From: Spirochaetaceae bacterium
Lineage (GTDB): Bacteria > Spirochaetota > Spirochaetia > SZUA-6 > Bin103
Reading direction: 5' to 3'
DNA: 14,038 bases
Assembly: GCA_028820215.1 (NCBI GenBank)
Contig: JAPPKD010000058.1
Coordinates: 1 to 14,038, forward strand
Below the pieces are notes generated by a model that saw only the letters and a program-made list of their open reading frames with translations, searched no databases and was not told the DNA's origin. A program made the position numbers and the translations under genes. Positions 1-5,823 of the stretch are shown here, one piece after another; the stretch's first letter is position 1; the number at the start of each line of letters is the position of its first letter.

Positions 1-129
1 CCCCTCCTATATCTCATTGCCATCATTGCACTTGGAACACCGCAATTGGCTCCAATCGCCCGCGGCGTGTGTCCCGCACCGGCGCGTCGCGCCGGCGTCG
101 GAAACGGGCCCCGGGCCGTACCGACATGA
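1..129 (+). CDS. possible 3' end of an upstream gene (partial)
   Basis: Frame 1 is open from the first base of the window to a TGA at 127-129, about 42 codons. Its start is hydrophobic (PLLYLIAIIALGTPQLAP), as in a membrane segment, and the rest is rich in Ala, Arg and Pro. The stop overlaps the ATG of the kinase-like gene as ATGA (126-129), a typical translationally coupled junction, and that is the main reason to list it. Against it, third codon positions in the first twenty codons are not GC-rich, unlike the real genes here. The kinase's own frame is also open back to the left edge. No family can be named from so short a piece. Confidence 0.3.
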   Translation, partial: PLLYLIAIIALGTPQLAPIARGVCPAPARRAGVGNGPRAVPT

Positions 130-1913
130 AAGCCGTCGCCCTGAGCGAGGTGTCCGGCAGGGAGCGACGCCGGCAGCAGCGGCTGATCATCATCGGGACC
201 CTGGCGGCGGCGGTATGTGTCTTCTACGTGGTACGCCTGATCGGCGGCGTCGAGCCGGTGGTCCGACTCGGTGGTGCGGTCGCCGGCGTACCGTTCCGCC
301 CGCTCGATCGCGTGCTCATCCCGGTTGTGTCAGCCGGAATGCTGGCCGCCGGCTACTTCCTGGCCGGTGGCGTTTCCTACCGGTCGGCATGCCGGGTGGC
401 GTCGCTGGCGGCCTTCACGCACGCGGTCACGGTTGCCACCCGCCCGTTCTCTTCCGAGTCCGTGCTCACTCACCTGCTGGCGCAGGCGGGAACGCTCACT
501 CCCTGGCTCCTGGCCATGGCGGTCCTGGCGATGCCGCAGAGCCGCCTGTCGCGGCGCCTGCGGATCCTCACCGTCGCGGGGGGGCTGGTTTTTCCCGCGT
601 TGATAGCGGTGTTCCACGTCGCGTCGTTCTCGGCGGCGGCCGGGGGCGACCCCGGCTGGCTGGCGCGTCACGAGCTCGCGGGCACCGTGGCCGACGTGGG
701 TACGGCGGTCGCGCTGGTGACTACCCTGGGCCTGCTGATCAGGGCGTACCGCCGCGCGCGGAGACCTCATAGGCGGGAACCCGTCCTGTGGACGATCGGC
801 GGCATGCTGGTGTCGCTGCCCGCGTACCTGCTGCTGCGCCTTCCGGCTGACGCTGCGGAGAGCGTCGTCCCCGTGCCCGCCGGTGCGATCGCGGATCTTC
901 TGCTGCTGCCGCTGCCGGCGTTCTTCCTGGTCGGTACCCGGCACATCCCCGGCGTCGACCAACGCCGCGGGATCAACCGTTTCTGGGCGACGGCGATCGT
1001 CCTGGCGCTCCTGCTGCTGGTCGTCACGGTCGCGGGCGACTACCCGCAGCGGCAGATCGAGGCCAGCTACGGGCTGCGCGACCAGGTCGCCGCGTTCCTG
1101 GTGCTCAGCCCGCTGTTCGTGGCGTTGCTCGTGCTCCATGCCGCTCTGGTGCGCGCGTTCGACCGAACGGGCGGCGCGGCGCCCGCGCAGGCATCGGAGC
1201 GTGGCGGCGGGGGCGGCCCGCGCGGGGTACGCGATCTGCGCGTGCTGACGCGCGCGCTGCACCGCTCGCTCGGCGGCTCCATGACGGCGACCGCGGGCGT
1301 CCTGGATGCTCTGGAGGCCGAGCTGGAGGCCGAGCGCGACGGGTCCCGATCGCCGGCCGCCGCTCCGCTGCGGTTACCGGGCGGCGCGCTCGACACCATC
1401 CGCGGGTTTCGTGAGAAGGCGCTCACCGTCCTGGCCGCGCTTCGCAGGCTCGATGACGGTACCAGGGCGGGCGGCGCGGTGGTCGCCGTGCAGGTCTCCG
1501 ACCTGTTCGCGGCGGCGTACCGGCGCGCCGGGCGGCGCAGCCACCTGCGGGTGGAGCTGACCGACGGGGGCGAGCTGGTCGTGGCCTGCGATCCCGGCGA
1601 GCTGTCGCGGGCTCTCGCCGAATTGCTGGTGAACGCGGAGGAGGCGGGCGTTCGTGCCCGCTCGCGGATTATCATGAGCGCCCGTGAACGTGGGAATGAC
1701 ATCGTGATCGAGATCCAGGACTCGGGCGCCCGCCCTCTCGGGCCGGGACGCTCGCGCGTGTTCGATCCGTTCTACTCGACCAAGCCCGGTCACCATGGAT
1801 TGGGCCTCTACATCAGCCGCGCGTTGATCGAGCACAACGGCGGCTCGCTGGTGCTGGAGCGGGGAGCGGACGGCACGTGCGCGGTCGTGACTCTGCAGGC
1901 GGCCGGTTCGTGA
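126..1913 (+). CDS. multi-pass membrane sensor histidine kinase-like protein
   Basis: This is a likely signal-sensing kinase of the inner membrane, 595 residues from ATG 126. About nine hydrophobic segments fill the first ~345 residues. A short linker rich in Gly and Ala follows, then a C-terminal HATPase_c domain. Visible ATP-site boxes are N503 (ELLVNAEEAG), D532 in QDSG, FDPFYSTKPG just before the glycine lid, and GHHGLGL at 555-561. A canonical phospho-acceptor H-box is not obvious. The best candidate is H379 in the segment ALHRSLGG, so autophosphorylation is uncertain. No response regulator is adjacent. The start is uncertain: GTG 69 is in frame and the frame stays open to the left edge. 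ATG 126 is preferred because it overlaps an upstream stop as ATGA, though neither start has a clear Shine-Dalgarno site. Its stop overlaps the RNase H start (GTGA), so the two are probably co-translated. Confidence 0.8.
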   Translation: MKAVALSEVSGRERRRQQRLIIIGTLAAAVCVFYVVRLIGGVEPVVRLGGAVAGVPFRPLDRVLIPVVSAGMLAAGYFLAGGVSYRSACRVASLAAFTHAVTVATRPFSSESVLTHLLAQAGTLTPWLLAMAVLAMPQSRLSRRLRILTVAGGLVFPALIAVFHVASFSAAAGGDPGWLARHELAGTVADVGTAVALVTTLGLLIRAYRRARRPHRREPVLWTIGGMLVSLPAYLLLRLPADAAESVVPVPAGAIADLLLLPLPAFFLVGTRHIPGVDQRRGINRFWATAIVLALLLLVVTVAGDYPQRQIEASYGLRDQVAAFLVLSPLFVALLVLHAALVRAFDRTGGAAPAQASERGGGGGPRGVRDLRVLTRALHRSLGGSMTATAGVLDALEAELEAERDGSRSPAAAPLRLPGGALDTIRGFREKALTVLAALRRLDDGTRAGGAVVAVQVSDLFAAAYRRAGRRSHLRVELTDGGELVVACDPGELSRALAELLVNAEEAGVRARSRIIMSARERGNDIVIEIQDSGARPLGPGRSRVFDPFYSTKPGHHGLGLYISRALIEHNGGSLVLERGADGTCAVVTLQAAGS

Positions 1914-2368
1914 CCATCCACACAGACGGCGGCTGCCTCGGGAATCCGGGTCCCGGCGCTTGGGCCTACGTGGCCGAGACGACGGACGGGCACGCGCGCG
2001 ACACGGGCTACTCGGCCGACACGACGAACAACCGCATGGAGCTGCAGGCCGTGATCGAAGCGCTGCGGCTGGCGCGGGAGCGGGCCGACGACAACGTGAC
2101 GGTGATCACCGACTCGCGCTATGTCGAGGGCGGCATCAGCGAGTGGATCGCTCGCTGGGAAGCCAACGGCTGGAGGACCAAGGCGCGGTCTCCGGTCAAG
2201 AACCGTGAGCTCTGGCAGGAGCTGCAGGCACTGAAGCGGGCGCTGGAGGGGCGCGGCCTTCGGGTCGCGTTCCGGCGCGTGCGCGGCCACGCCGGCGTCG
2301 AGCTCAACGAGGCGTGCGACCGGCTGGTCCAGGAGACGATCGCCGCCGGCCGCAGGGGGCGAAGCTGA
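1910..2368 (+). CDS. rnhA: ribonuclease HI
   Basis: This is a cytoplasmic endonuclease that cuts the RNA strand of RNA-DNA hybrids, such as R-loops and primer remnants. The 152-residue protein carries the complete RNase HI catalytic set: D6 in the opening TDGG, E44 in NNRMELQA, D68 in ITDSRYV, H127 in VRGHAGVELNEACD, and D137. The order and spacing are close to E. coli RNase HI (D10, E48, D70, H124, D134), and the length is typical. GTG 1910 is chosen because it puts the first beta strand (VTIHTDGG) at the N-terminus and makes a GTGA overlap with the preceding kinase-like gene. The alternative GTG 1877 would add eleven residues with no family counterpart. The neighbour downstream is comM, 87 bases away on the same strand. 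Confidence 0.95.
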   Translation: MTIHTDGGCLGNPGPGAWAYVAETTDGHARDTGYSADTTNNRMELQAVIEALRLARERADDNVTVITDSRYVEGGISEWIARWEANGWRTKARSPVKNRELWQELQALKRALEGRGLRVAFRRVRGHAGVELNEACDRLVQETIAAGRRGRS

Positions 2369-2455
2369 ACCAAAGCGGTTAAAGCGCCACCGAACTCGGA
2401 TCGGTCTCCTCCATGACGGACGCCGCGCGAAGCGGCGCCCAGAGGAGAGCGACAG
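2369..2455 (+). other. rnhA-comM intergenic gap with two small hairpins
   Basis: This short gap holds two perfect inverted repeats. ACCGA 2389-2393 pairs with TCGGT 2401-2405 over a 7-base loop. CGCCGC 2421-2426 pairs with GCGGCG 2432-2437 over the loop GCGAA. The second ends just before the comM Shine-Dalgarno site, AGGAGAG at 2443-2449. Neither is followed by a T-run, so they are not intrinsic terminators. They may only reflect GC-rich composition. Confidence 0.35.
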
Positions 2456-4012
2456 ATGTTGGCGCGTGTGGCCTGCCACGCCCCGATCGGTGTGGACGGC
2501 GTTCTGGTGACCGCGGAGGTGGACATCCGGCGCGGGATGCCGGTGGTGGACATCGTCGGTCTGCCCGGCGGTGCGGTGCGCGAAGCACGCGACCGCATCC
2601 GCGTCGCGATTCGCAACAGCGGCCTGTCGTTTCCGGACGACCGCATCCTGATCAACCTTTCGCCGGCCGCGGTCCCCAAGTCGGGCTCCGCCTTCGACCT
2701 GCCGCTGGCGTTGGGCGTGATTGCCGCCTCGAGTCAGGTCCCCTGGGACGATGAGGTGCGGATCATGGTGCTCGGCGAGCTGACCCTGCGCGGCGACGTC
2801 CGCCCCGTGCACGGCGTGCTGGCCGCGGTCGGCGCCGGGCTGGAGCGCGGCATCGAACGCTTCGTGGTGCCGCGCAGCAACCTGGCGGAGGCGCAGGCGC
2901 TGGGCCGAGGGGCGATCGTGGGCGTCGATTCGCTCGCCGAAGCGGTCAAGACGCTCCGCGAGGCGCGCCCGGAGACATGGATTGCTGCACGGCGACGACG
3001 CAGCGCCGCCTCGGCCGACTCTCCTGCCGGCGTAGCGGCTGACGGGGACTTCGCCGACCTACGCGGCCAGGATCGGCTGAAGCGGGCGCTGGAGATCGCC
3101 GCGGCCGGCCGCCACCACGCGCTGCTGTTCGGCCCGCCGGGCAGTGGCAAGACCATGGCGGCCCGGCGCCTGCCGGGCATCCTGCCGCCGCTGACCGGCC
3201 GGCAGGCGCTGGAGGTGACGCGCGTGCATTCGGTGGCCGGTACCTTGGGCGCGGGCGCGTCGCTGATCACGCGGCCGCCGTTCCGCACGCCGCACCACAG
3301 CGCGTCGCTGGAAGGGCTGATCGGCGGCGGCCGCATGCAGCGCCCGGGGGAAGCGTCGCTGGCCCACGGCGGGGTCCTGTTCCTGGACGAGACGCCGGAG
3401 TTCCGCACGGCGCTGCTGCAGGCGCTCCGCGAGCCGCTGGAGTCCCACGAAGTGACCGTGGTCCGGGCCGGCTACTCGGTGCGCTACCCGGCCGGCTTCC
3501 AGCTCATCTGCGCCGCCAACCCCTGCCCGTGCGGGAACCTGGGCCGGGACGCCGCGGTCTGCCTGTGCTCGCCGGCCGACGTGCACCGCTACTGGCGCCG
3601 GCTCGGCGGGGCGCTGCTCGACCGGATCGACGTGCGCGTGCCGGTGTCGCCGCCGCGCTCGGCGGACCTGCAGGCGCCGGCGCCGGAGGGCAGCGCGCAG
3701 ATCGCATCGCGCGTCGCAGAGGCGGTGGAGCGCCAGCGTCATCGCTCTCGCGGCATGGGCTGGGAGCGCAACGCCGAGCTGCCGGCCGGCGCGGTGGAGG
3801 TCCATTGCCCGCTCGACACGGCCGGCCGCGCCGCGCTGCGCGAAGCCGTGGACAAGCTCGGCCTGTCCGCGCGCGCCTACCACGCGATCACGCGGGTAGC
3901 GCGTACCATCGCCGACCTGGAGCGCTCGGACGGCGTCACCGTCGACCACCTGCTGGAGGCGGTCCAGCACCGCCGCTACGGCGACGGCGACCTGTGCTGG
4001 ATCACGCTGTGA
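2456..4012 (+). CDS. comM: ComM/YifB-family AAA+ ATPase (Mg-chelatase-like)
   Basis: ComM is known in naturally transformable bacteria as a hexameric helicase that drives branch migration when incoming single-stranded DNA is integrated. The family is also widespread in bacteria not known to be competent. The 518-residue length is typical. The N-terminal Lon-like/ChlI domain (about 1-170) includes VDIVGLPGGAVREARDRIR and KSGSAFDLPLALG. The AAA+ core has Walker A GPPGSGKT (226-233), Walker B VLFLDE (307-312), the cysteine-rich NPCPCG...CLC loop typical of ComM, and LLDRID. The C-terminal Mg-chelatase helical part contains LSARAYHAITRVARTIADLE. ATG 2456 follows a good ribosome site (AGGAGAG, 2443-2449). 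Nothing looks broken. Being next to rnhA on the same strand suggests a DNA-maintenance group. The promoter is not identifiable. Confidence 0.95.
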   Translation: MLARVACHAPIGVDGVLVTAEVDIRRGMPVVDIVGLPGGAVREARDRIRVAIRNSGLSFPDDRILINLSPAAVPKSGSAFDLPLALGVIAASSQVPWDDEVRIMVLGELTLRGDVRPVHGVLAAVGAGLERGIERFVVPRSNLAEAQALGRGAIVGVDSLAEAVKTLREARPETWIAARRRRSAASADSPAGVAADGDFADLRGQDRLKRALEIAAAGRHHALLFGPPGSGKTMAARRLPGILPPLTGRQALEVTRVHSVAGTLGAGASLITRPPFRTPHHSASLEGLIGGGRMQRPGEASLAHGGVLFLDETPEFRTALLQALREPLESHEVTVVRAGYSVRYPAGFQLICAANPCPCGNLGRDAAVCLCSPADVHRYWRRLGGALLDRIDVRVPVSPPRSADLQAPAPEGSAQIASRVAEAVERQRHRSRGMGWERNAELPAGAVEVHCPLDTAGRAALREAVDKLGLSARAYHAITRVARTIADLERSDGVTVDHLLEAVQHRRYGDGDLCWITL

Positions 4013-4108
4013 CATCCCATGGGCCGCTTGGGTAAATTGATGGAGCAACTTCGGCGTGCTGCCTCCGTCCTGACCCCCTTCCGGGTTCGTCCTACGTTCC
4101 TGTAGTTC

Positions 4109-4387
4109 GTGTCCTTCACCTGGAACGACGCGAAAAACGCCCAGTTGAAGGAAGTGCGGGGCATTTCGTTCGAGGAGATCGTAGCGAGCATTGATGGAGG
4201 GGGATTGGTGGCTGTACTGAAGCATCCGAACCCGAGTCGTTTCCCCAGCCAAGTGCTCTACCTCGTGCAGCACAACGATTACATTTACGTCGTCCCCGCG
4301 ATGATCGATGATAGCGATGGCACGGTGTTTTTCAAGACAGCGTATCCGAGTCGAAAGTACACGCAGAGACATCTGCGGAAGGCATAG
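4109..4387 (+). CDS. BrnT-like toxin of a type II toxin-antitoxin pair
   Basis: This 92-residue protein resembles the BrnT/DUF497-type RNase toxins with a RelE-like fold. It opens FTWNDAKNAQ (BrnT: W-D-x-x-K-N), then RGISFEEIVASI, and ends in FFKTAYPSRKYTQRHL, matching the conserved sARKA-like C-terminal strand. It belongs to the branch with HPNPSRFPSQ in the middle rather than to classic BrnT. Known BrnT toxins cleave RNA and are held inactive by the protein encoded immediately downstream. A stop (TAG 4103-4105) lies two codons upstream in the same frame, so GTG 4109 is the first possible start. No Shine-Dalgarno site is visible. The gene looks intact. Its G+C (50-53% in the two lines counted) is far below that of the neighbouring comM gene, which suggests horizontal arrival. 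Confidence 0.8.
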   Translation: MSFTWNDAKNAQLKEVRGISFEEIVASIDGGGLVAVLKHPNPSRFPSQVLYLVQHNDYIYVVPAMIDDSDGTVFFKTAYPSRKYTQRHLRKA

Positions 4388-4392
4388 AGTTG

Positions 4393-4650
4393 ATGCGGGA
4401 AGCTGAAGAACGACAATTCGAGTATCTCGACGAAGACGAGCGCGATCTCATTGAGTCTGTGGAGAACGACGAGTGGATACCTGTAGACGATGTCGAAACC
4501 GCCAAGATGAGGGCCCGACAGAGCGCGAGGACGACGTTGCAACGAGACGAGAGGTCCAGGCAACAGGTAGATCCGGACGAGTCGTCCAATGAAGACGAAT
4601 CGAGTCGCCCTGTGTCCGTCCGCCGCTCGCAGGGAGATGCAGTTCGGTAG
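4393..4650 (+). CDS. antitoxin of the BrnT-like pair, C-terminal half disrupted
   Basis: This gene starts 5 bases after the toxin stop and would encode 85 residues. The first ~50 (FEYLDEDERDLIESVENDEW, then VETAKMRARQSARTTLQRDER) match the conserved N-terminus of the CopG/ribbon-helix-helix antitoxins that accompany this toxin branch. In those proteins this part is followed by a DNA-binding segment of the type INIRISS...PYQTLIxSxxHKYVSGRL. Here the frame instead runs into an acidic, Ser/Arg-rich tail with no such pattern. A weak match to the lost C-terminus (NRWLSRRP then a stop) lies in another frame at 4661-4687. So the antitoxin has probably lost its DNA-binding end by frameshift and decay. 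The in-frame TTG at 4390 is an alternative start. The pairing is strong from gene order; the decay is inferred. Confidence 0.7.
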   Translation: MREAEERQFEYLDEDERDLIESVENDEWIPVDDVETAKMRARQSARTTLQRDERSRQQVDPDESSNEDESSRPVSVRRSQGDAVR

Positions 4651-4660
4651 TGCAGCAGCG

Positions 4661-4687
4661 AACAGATGGTTATCGCGACGGCCGTGA
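4661..4687 (+). pseudogene. possible remnant of the antitoxin C-terminus
   Basis: In the frame one base ahead of the antitoxin, the codons from 4661 read NRWLSRRP and then TGA (4685-4687). Antitoxins of this type usually end in HKYVSGRL or HRWLSGRL followed by a stop, so both the ending and the expected position fit. Between about 4558 and 4660 no frame matches the family well, so more than one change would be needed. This is a short, weak match. Confidence 0.35.
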
Positions 4688-4723
4688 CGCATCGACTCTC
4701 GGGATTGTGCGGGCGGAAGCGGG

Positions 4724-5758
4724 TCATCGGGATTCCAGTCTGGCGCCTTCCACGAGCGCACGGAGCTTCTTCCTCGCCGCGTCGATCGGAAGCCAGACGA
4801 GCCCGCAATCGGGGGCGGCCCACACCCGGTCCCGACCCAGGACGGCGACGGCGCGTTTGATCCTTGCCGCGATACGCCGGGGATCTTCGACCGCGGTGCA
4901 GCCGACGTCCACGAGACCGAAGACGACCTGCTTGTCTTCCGGGAGTCCCAGAAAGAGCTCGGGGTCGATACGGCTGCTTTCGCACTCGAAGGCGAACTGC
5001 CGGGCCCGGCACGAACCGATGTCGGGCAGCATGCGGGTGAGGGCTGAGACGATCGCCGGATCCCGCACAGTCGGAGTGTCGCCGACCGGCGGAAAGCCGA
5101 GACAGAAGTGGACGCACGTGGTCGCCTCGATTCCCTCGAAAGCGAGGTCGAGGGCCGCGCGGCCCCACTCGCGAAACGCGTCCGGACGCCGGATCGCCTG
5201 CGGTTCGTCGAGCTGGATGACGTCGCATCCTGCCGCCTGCAGGTCCAGGATCTCCTCGTGCAGCACCCTCGCCATCGCCATGCCCAGGTCCGCCTCGGCG
5301 GCGTAGTGCTCGTTGGTGAGCCAGTACATCGCCGTCATGGGTCCGGGCATGGTCATCTTCACGCGCCGGTCGGTGTGCGCCTTCAGGAACCGCAGGTCTT
5401 CCAGCGCGTGTGCGTGCTTGCGGCTCACATCACCGGTCACGACGGGAGAGGCCCGGCTCACCGTCCCCTCCTCCACGTCGGCATAGTTCGATCGCTTCGC
5501 GTCGATCCCCGACAGCGATGAGACGAACCGGCTGATGTAGTGCATGCGGCGCTGCTCGCCGTCGGTGATCACGTCGACGCCGGCGGTTTCCTGGTCGCGG
5601 ATCGCCAGTCGGGCCGCGTCATCCTTCCCCTGGCGCAGAGCCTCGCCGGTGAGTCGCCAGAGCCGGATGTCGTCGTCCCGGACCAGCCAGGCCGGTCTTG
5701 GCAGGCTGCCGATGACGGTCGTGGTGACGGGGGACGCCGCGCCGCTTTCCGTTGGCAA
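4724..5758 (-). CDS. single-domain MetE-like (cobalamin-independent methionine synthase C-terminal domain) methyltransferase
   Basis: This 344-residue TIM-barrel protein corresponds to the catalytic C-terminal domain of MetE alone; full MetE is more than twice as long. Family members transfer a methyl group to a zinc-bound thiol, homocysteine in MetE. All four zinc ligands expected from MetE are present: H217 and C219 (VHFCLG), E258 (FAFECE) and C318 (APDCGL). The opening IGSLPRP and the segment IQLDEPQAIR (181-190) are also family hallmarks. Without the N-terminal domain the methyl donor is probably not methyl-tetrahydrofolate polyglutamate. Short core MetE proteins may use a methylated corrinoid protein or small methyl compounds, so the true substrate is unknown. 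The start is TTG at 5758, backed by GAGAGGG at 5763-5769. No ATG lies upstream of the conserved IGSLPRP. It is convergent to the antitoxin gene and divergent from the GH28-like gene. Confidence 0.88.
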   Translation of the reverse strand: MPTESGAASPVTTTVIGSLPRPAWLVRDDDIRLWRLTGEALRQGKDDAARLAIRDQETAGVDVITDGEQRRMHYISRFVSSLSGIDAKRSNYADVEEGTVSRASPVVTGDVSRKHAHALEDLRFLKAHTDRRVKMTMPGPMTAMYWLTNEHYAAEADLGMAMARVLHEEILDLQAAGCDVIQLDEPQAIRRPDAFREWGRAALDLAFEGIEATTCVHFCLGFPPVGDTPTVRDPAIVSALTRMLPDIGSCRARQFAFECESSRIDPELFLGLPEDKQVVFGLVDVGCTAVEDPRRIAARIKRAVAVLGRDRVWAAPDCGLVWLPIDAARKKLRALVEGARLESR

Positions 5759-5762
5759 TGAT

Positions 5763-5769
5763 CCCTCTC
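5763..5769 (-). promoter_or_regulatory. ribosome binding site deciding the TTG start of the MetE-like gene
   Basis: On the minus strand GAGAGGG lies four bases before TTG 5758. This supports that unusual start, since the next in-frame methionine (residue 72) would remove the conserved N-terminal strand. Confidence 0.65.
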
Positions 5770-5823
5770 GACGGCCTAACGTAGCATTACGCTTCGATTG
5801 ACGTGCCGGTTCGGCTTCCCCTC

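Noticed and set aside
45..56. Inverted repeat ATTGG-CT-CCAAT near the left edge; AATTGGCTCCA recurs at 8423-8433
   Set aside because: It is short, the two copies have unrelated contexts, and no operator logic can be shown.
330..1262. 310-codon minus-strand ORF opposite the kinase-like gene
   Set aside because: It has low-complexity Arg/Gln composition typical of antisense frames in GC-rich genes.
4019..4105. 28-codon ORF just before the toxin, in the same frame
   Set aside because: It has no ribosome site and no recognisable sequence, and ends in TAG before the toxin GTG. Chance is likely.
3059..4372. 437-codon minus-strand ORF opposite comM
   Set aside because: It is a shadow of the GC-rich comM gene: rich in Arg, Ala, Gln and His, with no domain pattern, and spanning two genes.
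5798..5803. TTGACG as a -35 box for the GH28-like gene
   Set aside because: No -10 box lies at a suitable distance before the start.
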